Source: Ascaphus truei (lineage: Eukaryota > Chordata > Amphibia > Anura > Ascaphidae). From it: DNA of 64,000 nt. The notes under the pieces were generated by a model. It saw only the letters and a program-made list of their open reading frames with translations. It was not told where the DNA came from and searched no databases. Every line of letters starts with the position of its first letter. Position 1 is the first letter of the stretch. Both the position numbers and the translations under genes were made by a program. The stretch spans positions 12,937,474 through 13,001,473 of the forward strand of contig CM071574.1 in NCBI GenBank assembly GCA_036426205.1, given 5' to 3'. Of this stretch, positions 10,467-21,399 are shown one piece after another.

Positions 10467-11435
10467 TCAGTTAAGGGCCATATCCCGTGACTTGCTGCGT
10501 TGGCGAGTCACTCGGTTCCAGCCCGGCTCCGGGGAGGCTGTTTCTGCGACTTGCAGGTGCGTAATTTGTTCCTTGAGGCCCAGCTTCACTAGAAAGCGGT
10601 CTTGGTCTTCAGGGGAGCGTAGTATGTGTGCGGCTCCATTCTTTAGGACCTGGAGACCGAAGGGGAATACCCATCGGTACCTGATCCCCTTGTCTCGGAG
10701 GAGTCTGGTGACCGGGCCAATGGCTTTGCGCTTAAGCAGGGTAGTCGGTGAGAGGTCCTGGAAAATCAGGAGTTTGATCCCCTCAAACTCCACGGATCCC
10801 TTTGCGCGTGCGATTTGGCAGACTGCTTCTTTAATTCTAAAAAAGTGTAGCCTTGCGATGATGTCTCTCGGGGGATCGTTTGGCTGGGGCTTGGACCTGA
10901 GGGCCCTGTGACATCTGTCAAGATGGAGATCCGCTTCAGGCCTGTCAGGGAACAGGCTTGTCAGCCATTTTGTGAGGAACTCCTCCGGATCAGCGATCTC
11001 CTCAGGGACTCCTCTCACCCTGATGTTGTTGCGCCGATCGCGGTTTTCGGCATCTTCTTGTTTAAGCGCAAGTTCATTTATTTGTGCCTGCAAGTTTGTG
11101 GTCACTTTTTCAGTTTTGCGGACCGCTTTGATCGTTGAATCTAGCCGCGTCTCTACTTCGTCGGTTCTGGCGCCAATTCCGGCAATGTCTCTGCGAAGAT
11201 CAGAGAGTTCAGAGTGTAAGTGAGATTTTAGTTCATCACAGAACTCTCTCATGATCCTGCGTGTCATAGCTTCCGTGGACCGGGGTTCTGATTGTTCCAT
11301 AGGCGGATCATCCTCAGAATCAGAAGTGACATGCGGTGGTGAGGGTCCCATTCTGTGGGTGCGGGCCGGATCAGTTTTATTAAAGTAGGTAGTGAGAACT
11401 GCCTTGGTTTTGCCCGATTTTGTTTTGGCTTGCAT
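10467..11435 (-). CDS. L1 ORF1 protein, RNA-binding chaperone (intact)
   Basis: 322 residues, starting with an ATG at 11,435. An acidic, Pro/Ser-rich N-terminus (about 1-55) is followed by a heptad-like coiled coil (about 60-130), then the RRM-type core opening with ENRDRRNNIRVRGVPE (130-145), and a C-terminal domain with DRCHRALR (173-180), DIIARLHFFRIKEAV and IRYRWVFPFGLQVLKNG (251-267). This is the Transposase_22/L1 ORF1p order. The family forms trimers and coats element RNA. The 304-residue ORF1 at 23,397-24,311 has the same domains and conserved blocks with a divergent N-terminus. No stops or shifts. Confidence 0.95.
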   Translation of the reverse strand: MQAKTKSGKTKAVLTTYFNKTDPARTHRMGPSPPHVTSDSEDDPPMEQSEPRSTEAMTRRIMREFCDELKSHLHSELSDLRRDIAGIGARTDEVETRLDSTIKAVRKTEKVTTNLQAQINELALKQEDAENRDRRNNIRVRGVPEEIADPEEFLTKWLTSLFPDRPEADLHLDRCHRALRSKPQPNDPPRDIIARLHFFRIKEAVCQIARAKGSVEFEGIKLLIFQDLSPTTLLKRKAIGPVTRLLRDKGIRYRWVFPFGLQVLKNGAAHILRSPEDQDRFLVKLGLKEQITHLQVAETASPEPGWNRVTRQRSKSRDMALN

Positions 11436-12831
11436 CTCTGTATGCTCCTATCGTGATTTAATCCCGTTTTGTGGCGTTCACGCTAGTTTTAGTGCACTTT
11501 AAATGCTTCTAATCTGGCGAGGGGGAAGGAGCTCTTCACTCACGCATCCATTCCCTTAGCCTTCGCGCATGCGCCTTCATTTCTTTATTTTTTAATCGTA
11601 GGTAGCCAAGCATTGGGGAGCTCCAACGTCAGGGGAGGTTTTTCTGCACAGTGGCTGTATATATATATATTTTTTTCTTTTTTTTTTATTGTGAAGATTA
11701 GGGCTGGGGAGAGTGTGTTGGAATACAACTCAGAGCCCTGTTTTTCAGCTTTTCTGTGGTGCATATGCTTGTGTGTTACTCAGGCTGGTTAGTTTTTGTG
11801 TTTTGGTGTTTTTTATTTATTTATGTGCCTGGGGGGAGATATACCTTTAAATCCAACCTGCGGCGGCCATCTTGGATTTCGCCGACACGCAGGCTGGAAC
11901 GCAGAGATCCAGGCAGCTCCGATCCTGCTGTAGCAGCTGTTCTCAGCCCCCCTCCGCACCACAACAGTGCAGGCAGATCGATGGCAGCACAGGGAGGCCG
12001 GGGGGAATAGCAGGAAGGCGCGCTGGTCAGATTTTCTGCCGGCCGGGAGAGGTAAGGGCTGCGTGCAGCTACAGAGCCATGGCGGCCATGTTAATTAGCC
12101 TCCAGTCGCACCCGAGCCCTCCGCCACCACCGCAGACCCCACAGGTAGTCTCAGTCCCCAGTAGGGACGGCAGGAGGTGTGGGGGGTGGGGGGGGAGCGC
12201 AGGACCACGGAGCAGGAAGGCGCGCTCTGACGGACCGCTGGCCGGGGGAAGGTATGACCGGTACTCAGCTCTCTCTCCCTCACAGAGCAATGGCAGCCAT
12301 TTTGGGTGCCATGTCCCGCTGATAGTCTGCTGGCTACTCCCTCACTTCTTCCTCCAGAGCGCGCAGGGGGAGATATGCTCAGGGGGAGTCAGCTCGCCTG
12401 TGTATTCTCCAGGGTCTCAAGAGGAGAGGGCAGAATCCAACTCACGTTTTTTCAGCTCTGTTCTTATACTCTTCTGTTCTGTGATAAAGTCAAATATGTT
12501 GTACTTTGCATCTGTGTGTGAGTGCCTGATTTTATGGTTTTATTGAGTGCCTGTTTATCCGTTTGATACTGCAGGGCCTCGTGTCTCTTCGGCCTACAGT
12601 AGGTTTACATGCAGCCACACCATCTAGGCCATAAGTGGGTAATTTCCCCAAATATAGTCCGATTTGATCAAGTCTCAGCTTGTGGTGATCCCCAGCTCTA
12701 CTACACTCTAAATCTGTGTCTTTTTTGGTAATTAGAGCGACGATGCCCTGTGATGGATAAAGCTTGTGGTTTTGCTATCCAGGAGCTTAAGCACTACACG
12801 TCCATCTTGCCTGAGCTCCAAGCCACGCCCC
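11436..12831 (-). promoter_or_regulatory. L1 5' UTR with partial tandem monomers
   Basis: About 1.4 kb, GC-rich in the middle, from the 5' terminus (GGGGCGTGGC at 12,831 on the minus strand) to the ORF1 ATG. Repeated blocks show internal duplication. AGCAGGAAGGCGCGCT lies at 12,009 and 12,211 (about 202 bp apart). CAGAGCMATGGCRGCCAT lies at 12,072 and 12,283 (about 211 bp), and a third GGCGGCCATCTTGG lies at about 11,862. A looser copy of the flanking 'ATCCAACTCAC ... TTTTTCAGCT' block is about 710 bp from its partner. By position this is where an internal promoter is expected; promoter activity is inferred. Confidence 0.65.
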
Positions 12832-12845
12832 AAAACTGCATTTTT
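12832..12845. repeat. Target-site duplication of the full-length L1 (5' side)
   Basis: AAAACTGCATTTTT, identical over 14 bases to 4,995-5,008. Confidence 0.9.
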
Positions 12846-13432
12846 AACCGAACACATTCAAATAATGATTCAGCCAAATGACTAGATGATTTGAAAAAAT
12901 GGCGTGAAAATATTAAAGAGAAATACTGTATATATGTATTTTATGCATAAGGGTTGACAAGCTACCCAATAACTGGAGAGGAAGGGATACAATGAATGCT
13001 ATTTCCAAACTAGAAACCAGATGGATACACACAGTTAAAACATTAGTGCCTTTTGGTCATAATGTAGACATAGATTTGGGTGCATTCCTCTCAATGTTAA
13101 AATCCATTTGTCTATCTGGATTTTTCTTTTTCCTCCAGTTATTTACATCATGTGTCCCTCCTTATCTGTCAGAGTTTAATTTTTGTCATAACCAAAATGT
13201 TGTCATTTTTATTGCATTCATTTATTATTTTTGTTGGTATTATATTACATTTAATTAAAATTGTATTATATGTATAATCACATATGGGTTCTTAACTTTA
13301 TAATCATGTCCTTATTTATCACCTGTATTAAGCACCTACGTAGGTTACGATTTGTTTAGATTGCAACCAATTACAGTGTTGCATTGCCTATTTAGGAGCT
13401 TCACCCAGGTGAGACTACATACCCCTTGATAA
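12846..13432. other. Non-coding, no feature recognised
   Basis: AT-rich sequence continuing the DNA interrupted by the L1. No gene or known repeat seen. Confidence 0.4.
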
Positions 13433-13456
13433 AGTCTACTGAGACGAAATGCGTAT
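13433..13456 (+). repeat. Hairpin module copy
   Basis: CCTTGATAAAG, then stem GTCT-ACTG-AGAC, then GAAATGCG. An outer CATAC/GTATG pair also flanks it. It matches the recurring module described in the findings. Confidence 0.55.
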
Positions 13457-13459
13457 GGC

Positions 13460-14067
13460 TTTGGTAGTTCTGTTGTTAAATTGTATTAACTTACTCCTCC
13501 TGCAAGCTGCAAGCCTTTATTAAAGCAACTAGAACTGTTGGTAACATCTGCCACTCCGATTACACCAACGGGGATACTTCTGGACACCCATGTCACGATC
13601 CGGTAATACCGTACCAACCATCGCGAGATTCGGAGGAGGGAGTCTGAAGCACAAGCGTCGGAGGGGAGACTGCGTCTTCCAAAGAGCGCGCTACAGACCC
13701 TGGCGTCATTGTTTCCAGATCGGCGGTTAAGAGTAGGATTTTATCCTGAAATGCCCATTTTTATCTGCTACATTTTAAGTAGGATTTGTATCGGCCGTGT
13801 ATGATACTAAAATTACATACTTCACAATATTTGGCTGTTTCTTTCATTTTTCAGGTCTCATCCAGTCCCGGATATCTCATACTGAACTTTCATTATTGCA
13901 TATCTCGTCAAGTGGTTTTATACACTTGTTTACATCAGTTTGTGCCCTTTGTTTTTTCTCCTTCAATATTTCTGGTGTTGAGTACACCCTATACATTGTG
14001 TCAGCATTCATTGATTGTATTTATATTGTTTGAATATACATCTGCGCAACTTATCTCTCATACATAT
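13460..14067. other. Non-coding, no gene recognised
   Basis: A stretch with 'TTTATTAAAGCAACTAGAAC' near 13,516 may belong to the element carrying the hairpin module upstream. The rest is unclassified. The open frame at 13,786-14,172 runs into a (TA)n tract and is not credible. Confidence 0.4.
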
Positions 14068-14069
14068 AT

Positions 14070-14124
<55 letters not shown>

Positions 14125-14133
14125 TATATATAT
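14068..14133. repeat. (TA)n/(CA)n microsatellite
   Basis: A near-pure TA run of about 50 bp followed by CACACA and more TA. Confidence 0.95.
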
Positions 14134-15860
14134 AACAGAATATTGACAAGACATAACACCAATGTGAAGTAATGTCCAATGACGGAATCAGAACGAGTCT
14201 CACATGGAACGCTCATTCTGGAAATTCCGAAAGGTATTATATATGCATACTGTAGCTGCCCCTAGGGATTCAGCTATCTTACCCGGTCTGGCTTAGCAAG
14301 AGACTCTGCAGTCGTTACACAAACACCCGATGCACATTTCGCCGGATGCTTAGTAACCATTTTTTATATTTATTTCTCTATATTTTTTGGGTATCTATTG
14401 TCTTCTCTGTACCTATTGCTTTCTCTACTGGCGTTATTTCTGTTTTCAGTATTTTATAGGTGTTATAATTTGGGCAAAGTCATGGTTTGTACAGTAGGGA
14501 TAGGGATTTAATATATATCTCTTGCTATGAATTGCACATTTAGTACCCAGGTATTATTGTGACTAGTAAGGGAACTCAGTTTCAGTTACCCCCTGCAGTC
14601 ACTAAGGTATTTGATTAGGCTTTGGTATGATGATAGCCATTTATTGTATCTGGAGTCCTCCACACTTTTTTTGTTTATATATATATATATATATATAGTA
14701 TCATGTATGATGAATAAAATGTCTTGATTAATTGACTCCTGCCTGCATGCCACACATTGGAAGATTTCTCCCTCATTCGTAGGAGGGGTTAGTTTGGTGT
14801 TTATCTTGTATACTATAGCCGGAGTCAGCAGAAATTCCTCTCCTATAGATTTGCATTAGAGTTAGACTTGTTTGAGTGTGCACTCAATCTTAAATTTGTC
14901 TTTTTTTCTAGCTCGTCGGAAGAGGGGTCAGAGCTGAACGACACTGGATGCAAATTGCTTTCCAAATTCATTGCTCCCTCCAGGGATCCAATGGAGGGTG
15001 TCTTTATATGATTAGTTAGGTTAGATATGGACAAATTGTAAGATTGTTTCCCCCCCAAATAACACCTCTTCAAAAACAATCCCTCAACAGACTGGTTAAA
15101 AACAGAGCCATCATCTTCTAGGGAGAAGACAAGTTGGGTGCCACAGTGATTTTGAATGATACAAACTACAGACAAGAAGCCTTAAGGCAACTTAACAATG
15201 TGAATTGCTATATGAGACTTGACCGAGAGCCAACCCTTGAACATTTGAAGAATTAAGAAATTGGTCTCCCTCGGGTTAAACAACGGATGGTTCAGTGAAA
15301 AGAAAAAACTGAATTTTTTATTATGGCAAATCCAAGATACAAGGCCTCAAGAATGACTGAACTCATTAAATGAAGTAAGACACGGTCTTAAAGAAAGGGA
15401 ATACGATGACGCAGGTTAAGAAAAAAGAAGAAGACTAGCAACACACTAATTCTCAGGATAAGATACAATATCTTGTCTCTTCCTCCAAATATACGAGGGC
15501 CAGCAGGTACCTTACGGCTACAATACATAAACATTGGCATCTTCTAAGTCATGATCCCTAAGTCATGAACAAATGGTGCTCTCTACCTCCAATAATGGCC
15601 TACAGGAAAGGCAGATTTTTTTTATATTATCTGACAAAGCAGATGATAAAATATATGATTCTACTGAGATTTTTTTTTTTTTTTTTTTACATTTAATCGT
15701 TTGCGTGCCCAAGGACGAGACTTCTTTGTCATGGGGTCTGCAAATCCAGGGGTCCATAATGTAGTAGCTATGTCCTAAAATAGCATCTCATTCTGCTAGG
15801 GTTGATCCCGTCTGGAAGCGATCCACAATGATGAGGAATGGAAGTGGGATTACTCCTTCC
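14134..15860. other. Non-coding, no gene recognised
   Basis: Unique-looking AT-rich sequence with a short (TA)n at about 14,676-14,697 and a T-run at 15,671-15,688. The open frame at 14,843-15,175 (minus) has no recognisable content. Confidence 0.4.
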
Positions 15861-17558
15861 CTTCTGTTCCATCCTCAATGTCGGAAGGATAACGTTACGT
15901 GATCTAGTGCGGGAGGCGCTGTGGCACTCAAAGGGTTATACAACCAGGCTGCTGTAATTGCGTGTAATGCTCAGTCCGCTGCAGCATGATTACAGGTGAC
16001 CGTTTCACAGTGGCAAACAAAATCCCTATAAGATCTTGTGTTACATCCTTATCAACACATGTGGTATATCTAATTAATTATCATTGCGGCCTATTATATT
16101 AGGCAAAACAACAAAGATGCTCAAAAAGATTTTTTTAGCATAAGAGCAGAATATGAAAAGGTGCAGGTGATAATCCTTTAATCAGCACTTTCCAGCACAC
16201 CCGCCTTACGTCCTTGTGGCGCGTGCACGGCGCTTCACAGCGATCTGCAGGTTACTTATTTCGGCGCGGCGGTGTGTGGCCAAAACGGGTCGGGTGTGTG
16301 CGGCCATGGCGGGGGCGGGGGGCGGGGGGTAGGAGCCACGACACAAGCACAAAGCAAGGGTATGAGTATACAGGGGAGAAAATATGTATCAGGGGAGCTA
16401 TATCAAAGTCACACATTTACAAAATAAAGAAAGAAAGAAATAATACTACTACAAAACATTAATGAAACGTGCAAGGTAACAATTTTATTGAAATGGTTTC
16501 ATAGCATGTTAATAGACTGCAGCGGGGAAGAGGGGACACACTTGTCCAACTCACCCCTCCTTCCCCATAGTCCCCCCTGTCTATCTCCTCCTGCAGCTTC
16601 CTGGTGATCTGATGATTGCCTCTGATTGGCTCCCTGGCGCACGATATGACCTGTCGCTGTTCGGGAACACCAACCTGTTGTAGCCCATGCTTGCTGACAG
16701 ACACAGTATGTAGTGAGCCAGGGAGCGAGGAGGCACAGGGGACTGCCAGGGAGAAGGTAAGGAGCAGGTGGGAGGTCCGCATGCGGCCACCGCCGACTGC
16801 AGCGGGGACCTAGCCTTAGACTTATGGGAATTTAACAGGCTCTGAATATCCAAGGGAGGGTAGACAGACAATTGTTTATACTCTCGGCTTATTGGATATT
16901 TTCACCTAAAACAGTCTTTCCATTTACCCTTAATGAAAACATACAAACAGTTGGAGTTTTTTGTAAATAAACTTTTCATGTTCACCATTTGTCCAACATT
17001 CTGCTGCTGCTCAAGGAAATTGTCCAAGTCCTTGCACTGTTACTCAAATTCTCCTCTGGGTATCGAGATATTGTAACAGTATTTTATTGGTCAGTTAAAT
17101 GTACCTAATTATTTGTACATTTCTCAATGTGATGGTTTGCTACAATATACTCTGCTAGAGAAGTTAGTCATCCTCCTATTCTACTCTTAGTTATTTGATT
17201 ATTGCCATCATGGGTCTTAAGTTCAGATCTACCTGATGACAGTAATATGCACATCTTCTGAAGGTTGCTTCTACCCGCTTAATAATTTATTGAATTATGT
17301 CATTTCTGTGCACATTCCACTGGGTATTATTGTGTATTGTTCCACTTTTGATTGTATATAAATGGCCGTAAGGAGTCCGTTCAGAGTATGGAGTATGGAG
17401 TGTTGTCCTCACGTTTATATTTGTGGGGGTGATGTCGCCGCAAAAGCCCGCTGACGTCATAACAACACAAACGCTGCTGGGCAAACTGGTCCGAGGGTGA
17501 TGGCAGCAGGTGACCGAAAGGATGTATATAGTCCTTTTTCTCTATACTTTGTAATATA
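15861..17558. other. Unclassified sequence, part GC-rich
   Basis: 16,200-16,335 and 16,500-16,815 are GC-rich and CpG-containing. The block GACTGCAGCGGGG occurs twice (about 16,515 and 16,795), suggesting the end blocks of an element about 300 bp long, but I could not fix its ends or class. I see no gene. Confidence 0.35.
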
Positions 17559-17560
17559 TG

Positions 17561-17596
17561 CCTTGACAAAAGTTGCCGGAGAGCAGCCAAAACATT
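17561..17596 (+). repeat. Hairpin module copy with shared tail
   Basis: CCTTGACAAAAG, a short TGC/GCA stem, then CCAAAACATTA, which looks like a CpG-decayed CGAAACGTTG. The sequence that follows (to about 17,668) is shared with 2,400-2,461. Confidence 0.5.
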
Positions 17597-17748
17597 ATCT
17601 TACATGATGGTACAATACAACACTGCAGAAACAAGTCGACGTGCCCATTTCATCTATCTTTATTTTGTAAAACGTCGAGAACGACAGAAGGGGGCCCTCT
17701 GAGGCGACAGCACTTTCCAAAACGCATCAAGGATTCTATGTTGTAGAG

Positions 17749-17890
17749 CAGGAGTGCGCAAGCTGGGGGGGCGCAGCACTTACAGAGCCCGGCGCTTAAA
17801 TTAAATGCCGGGGAACCGAGTGAGGCCTCTGTAAGTTCCCTTACCTTGACTCAGACAGCTTCAGGGCGATGCATTGTGACGTCACATGAG
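17749..17890. mobile_element. Second hAT-like MITE family, partial copy
   Basis: Starts CAGGAGTGCGCAAGCTGGGG after a TTGTAGAG octamer. It carries 'TTAAATTAAATGCCGGGGAA' and 'CCTCTGTAAGTT' blocks shared (inverted) with 21,825-22,082. The right end is not found. Confidence 0.55.
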
Positions 17891-17924
17891 AATCCATGCA
17901 AAATCCTACATGTGTGGGTTTTTT

Positions 17925-18310
17925 TTAAAATCAGTTCTGTAGTATTACATAATACTTACTACATTTTATAATTCAACTCTTAATGCCATTTTTAATGAGT
18001 TTTAATATAATGAGCATCCTTTGATTTCTATATCAAGTTTTAACACACTTCTCCAGCAGTGCAAGAACTTTGTAACACTTTTCTGTTTGTGATAATTTGT
18101 TGCCAATATTCCCAGCAGTTTGAGCTGCAAACAGTAACAATAGATAATGTTACTTTAGTAATTTTAGAAAACATTGTAGCTGACGGGTTGATTGAAATGG
18201 AAAGGCAGCCATTTAGTGAACCCTGGGAAGCAGGATCTTTGCTGTTTGATTACGGGAGAACGAATCGACCGGCAGCATAGGTAATTCATTTTCAATAAAT
18301 GTAATCAAAG
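17925..18310 (+). repeat. Dispersed repeat family ('ATCAGTTCTGTAGTATTA'), copy
   Basis: Longest clear copy with 54,955-55,395. Blocks in order are ATCAGTTCTGTAGTATTA, CTCTTAATGCCATTTTTAA, CAGCAGTGCAAGAACTTTGT, CCAGCAGTTTGAGCTGCAAA, ACATTGTAGCTGACGGG, GGATCTTTGCTG and GGTAATTCATTTTCAATAAA. No coding capacity. Confidence 0.65.
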
Positions 18311-19285
18311 TCGGCATATATTAAAACCAAAATTATTATTTTAATTTTAAACTTCCACTTGAATTGCCTTTTTACGCAGCCTACAGTATATTACATTATT
18401 GCAGTACACTACATGGTCTTCTGCCACTAACAGATTTGCTGATGGAACGTCATTTTCGTGATGTGTATAAAGAACATATACAATTTTCTTTAGGAGTCGG
18501 CTATGCTAAAATTAGTAATAAAGCTAAAAATTGTATAGATGGATTTTTCCCTTTACCATCATCATTATCATCACAACTATAGATTAATATAATAGTATTC
18601 AAAATAATCCTATTTACAGAAAATAAGTACATTGGGTAGAGGTATAGAGTAAGAGGAAGAAGTAAGGGTGTATTCCTCAACATGAGGGCAATTAAAAGAA
18701 GAGGCGATTGTAAATTCATGATTATTATAAAATGATTTGCAGGAGAACATGAGTGGTAAGGGAAAGCTGGTGAGAGTGACTATATGGAACTATGAACATG
18801 GTTCTAATTGAAATGGAAAGATGGTTATTAAAAAGAAGAGCTTGTGGTTCAGTGGTGGCACCGATGAACTAGGCTGCAAGGCAGTATGAAACTAAAATTG
18901 AATAACTTATTTGAATGGAGCTTAAGGTGTGCTAATGGTTAGAACCGGTGCACTGTTCACATTATCTGCGCCTTTCTGGTGTGCCTGCTGTGCAGAAATT
19001 GATAGGGCTAAAATACAGATAATATGATGATGGTACATAGTTTCTGAAGTTGGTAATTAAGGGCGGTAATGTGAAAAAGCAGAGTGATCACAAAGAAAGT
19101 TGAAGAAACTTTCTATACTATTTATATGCAGTACACACACACTGTATATAAAAGCACTCAAATATGTTAAACACTGCTTCTGCTTTTCAAAAAAATCTTC
19201 CTTTGGGTGTAATAAGTAAAGAAAAACCCTAAGATAGTTCCCTGATCAGCACTGTCGCATGGAAACTCACATTCACTTGGGAGTT
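18311..19285. other. Non-coding, no feature recognised
   Basis: AT-rich sequence without recognisable genes or repeats. Confidence 0.4.
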
Positions 19286-19299
19286 TCTGTACGATAGTT

Positions 19300-19515
19300 T
19301 TATTATTTATTAATTCAATGTTTTCCCAGGAGATAAAACATTCAAAGTTACCTCTTGTTTTCAAGTATGTCCTGGGAACAGAGTTATGATGGCAAAACCC
19401 CATTATATGAAATGATATTAAATGAACATTATATACATTCAATTTAGACATTTCTTGGACAGTTAGAGATAACATATGATTATAGGCGTATGTAACAGTT
19501 AGAAACAGGATTAAC
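19300..19515. repeat. Dispersed LINE-tail-like repeat ('CAAGTATGTCCTGG')
   Basis: TTATTTATTAATTCAATGTT, then TTACCTCT and CAAGTATGTCCTGGGAACAG, then AGTTATGATGGCAAA. The same blocks occur at 49,445-49,620 and, inverted, at 60,905-60,995. It reads like the 3' end of a LINE or SINE ending in a TAAA-type tail on the minus strand. Confidence 0.6.
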
Positions 19516-19559
19516 ATCTAAGTAAACATGGGAAGGATGTTGATCCAGGGAGTAATCTG

Positions 19560-19766
19560 ATTGCCAATATTTAACGTCAGGAAGGAATTTATTTTTCCCC
19601 TTATGAGATTAGATGATATTTCATGGGGGGTTTTATTTGCCTTCCTCTGGATCAATATACTGTGAATATAAATATAGGATAAGTAGATGTCGTCTAAATT
19701 TAGCATAGGTTGAACTTGATGGACAAATGTCTTTTTTCAACCTCATCTACTGTACTATGTAACAAG
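19560..19766. repeat. LINE/SINE 3'-end-like repeat ('TTGAACTTGATGGACAAATG')
   Basis: Contains CTTCCTCTGGATCAATATAC and GGTTGAACTTGATGGACAAA, then TCTTTTTTCAACCTCATCTA, a combination I recognise as a widespread vertebrate interspersed repeat. The exact family is not assigned. Confidence 0.5.
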
Positions 19767-19769
19767 TGA

Positions 19770-20733
19770 GACATCTGAAGTCTTGAAATTACTTAAACTG
19801 GAGGAGATTTTGAGAGTCTCAGATAGATTGTTCCAGGTGTAGGTGCACGGTTAGAGGAGGAGTGACCAGATTCCAAGTTGAACCTTGGGACCATAAACAG
19901 TCAGATCTTACGTGTGAGGAAGAGCTTGTTCAGATAGGCAGGTAGCTTGCCCAGAAAGTATTTCAGGGCAAGACAGGAAAAAAGTACTTTGCGTCTGGAT
20001 TCAAGGGAATGCTAATCTAGATCTTGGAGCATTTTGCAGTGATGTGTGTCATAATTACATTGTAGGACAAATTGGCATATTGAGTTGTAGGGGTGTCTAG
20101 TTTGCCAAGGTGAGTTTGGGGTGCTGTACCATGTCCCCATGGTCTATAATTGGCATTAGCATCTGTTGTGCAATGCACTTTATGATTGGTGGGCTTAGGG
20201 AGGACTTGTTCCTATAAAGTACCTCTACGCTGTAGTTTGACATCGGTAACCTACACCAGAGTATCAATGTGCAACCTAACTGTTAATTGGGAGTCAAGCC
20301 ATAAGCCCAAATATTTAAAACTAGTGACAGGGGCTAGAATGTTGTTAGAGTTTTTTTCTGATTTGTAGCTCCGTCATAGGTAGCTTTAGAACTTTAGCCT
20401 TGGTCCCAAATACCATTCTTACAGTCGTACCAGTGTTTAAAAACAGTTTGTTTTGGGAAATTCAGTATTCAAGTGTTCAAAATTCAGATTGAAGTACGTG
20501 TCCAAGGTCAGTGTGTCATCTGCAATGCATATATGTGCATTGAAGCTGCCTTACAAGCTGTAGATAGATCATTAATGAAGACTGAAAAGAGAAGGGGCCC
20601 CAGAACAGAAACGTGCGGGACCCCACAGGTGACATCCAGCGGGTTGGTGTTCGAGCCCAAGATAGACACATTTTGGGATCTACCGGATAGGTATGAGTGA
20701 AACCAGTTTAAAGCACGTGTCCCTATTTCAGAG
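19770..20733 (-). pseudogene. CR1/L2-clade LINE reverse transcriptase, 3' part, decayed
   Basis: On the minus strand, broken frames give ALNWFHSYLSGR, then CGVPHVSVLGPLLFSVFIND (20 residues). This is the family's 'GVPQGSVLGPLLF' palm motif with a Q-to-H change. A decayed YADD equivalent follows, then KYLGLWLD-like, HSLESRRK-like and WNNLSETLKI-like blocks near the end. These are typical of CR1/L2/Rex1-type ORF2 proteins and unlike the L1 elements here. Many stops and shifts make it inactive. A SINE (20,735-20,920) separates it from the 5' part. Confidence 0.8.
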
Positions 20734-20734
20734 C

Positions 20735-20920
20735 ACTGAGTGGCTCATTGAATAAAGACTGACTCTGGAAAAGTTTGAAGCAGGAGAACCTGGTTCAATT
20801 CCCAGTGTCGGCTCATAGATTGTAAGCTCTACGGGACAGGGATTGTGTCTGCAAAATGTCTCTGTAAAGCGCTACGTAAAACTAGCAATGCTGTACAAGA
20901 ACAAACAATTATTATTATTA
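20735..20920 (+). mobile_element. tRNA-headed SINE with LINE-like tail
   Basis: The head has a GTGGCTCATTG A-box-like block and a GGTTCAATTCCC B box at 20,792-20,803, as for a tRNA-derived RNA polymerase III promoter. The tail has ATTGTAAGCTC, GGGACAGGGATTGTGTCTG and TAAAGCGCTACGTAAA, then (ATT)n. A close relative is at 61,012-61,238. It lies inside a CR1/L2-like LINE. Confidence 0.8.
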
Positions 20921-20928
20921 GAACATGA

Positions 20929-21245
20929 TTGCTTAATTGGGAGTGAAATTTTTTTTCCATGACTTTGGTTAGTATTGGGAGAAGAGAGATGGGTTTGTAG
21001 TTGGAGACAATGTTTTTGTCCCCACTTTTGAAGACTGGGACAACTCTGGCAGTTTTCCATGTCTGTGGGATATGGCCTGAAGACAAACTAGAGTTGATTA
21101 GGGAGGTAAGCGGTATGGTAATGATTGCGGCACGTCGTAGAAACTTTGATTGCACTAGGTCAGGTTCACATTAGCTGTTTAGTTTTAATGATAGGAGTGC
21201 CAGTGTAATCTCCTCCGCAGATACTGGGACAAATTGAAAATTGTA
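20929..21245 (-). pseudogene. CR1/L2-clade LINE reverse transcriptase, 5' part, decayed
   Basis: The minus-strand peptide has VPVSAEEITLALLSLKLN, a stop, then IPQTWKTARVVPVFKSGDK and YKPISLLPILTKVMEK, the fingers-domain blocks of CR1/L2/Rex1-type reverse transcriptases. The segment that should join this to the 20,733 part (the RT region with the first catalytic Asp) is missing, so there was a deletion as well as the SINE insertion. Confidence 0.8.
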
Positions 21246-21399
21246 AGCACTGTTGGGAGGGGATGGGGCTATAGGGGTTCTGTATAGATTCACACTATTG
21301 CAGTTTAATGAATAGCCCCCTTAGAATGCATGTGTACTCAAGACAGGACAAACATTACTCCCTTTGATAATGCAGCAGGTACTGTACATTACTGGAAAA

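Larger units (their letters stand above)
5009..12831 (-). mobile_element. Full-length L1-type LINE, both frames open
   Basis: About 7.8 kb on the minus strand, bounded by a perfect 14-bp duplication. In element order: a 5' UTR of about 1.4 kb starting GGGGCGTGGCTTGGAGCTC, ORF1 (322 aa), a spacer of about 1.3 kb, ORF2 (1,267 aa), a 3' UTR of about 330 bp with a C/T-rich tract, AATAAA and an A-tail. No stop or frameshift is visible in either frame and the duplication has not decayed, so insertion was recent and the copy may be able to move. The EN, RT and ORF1 layout is that of the L1 clade; placement within L1/Tx1 groups needs a phylogeny. Confidence 0.95.

Noticed and set aside
10261..10911. 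216-codon plus-strand frame
   Set aside because: Overlaps, antisense, the L1 ORF1 and its spacer; shadow frame.
14843..15175. 110-codon minus-strand frame
   Set aside because: No recognisable family, no flanking splice sites of note and no supporting context.
20792..20803. tRNA gene suggested by the B box
   Set aside because: No cloverleaf or anticodon stem can be built; the context is a SINE head, as in the copy at 61,012.
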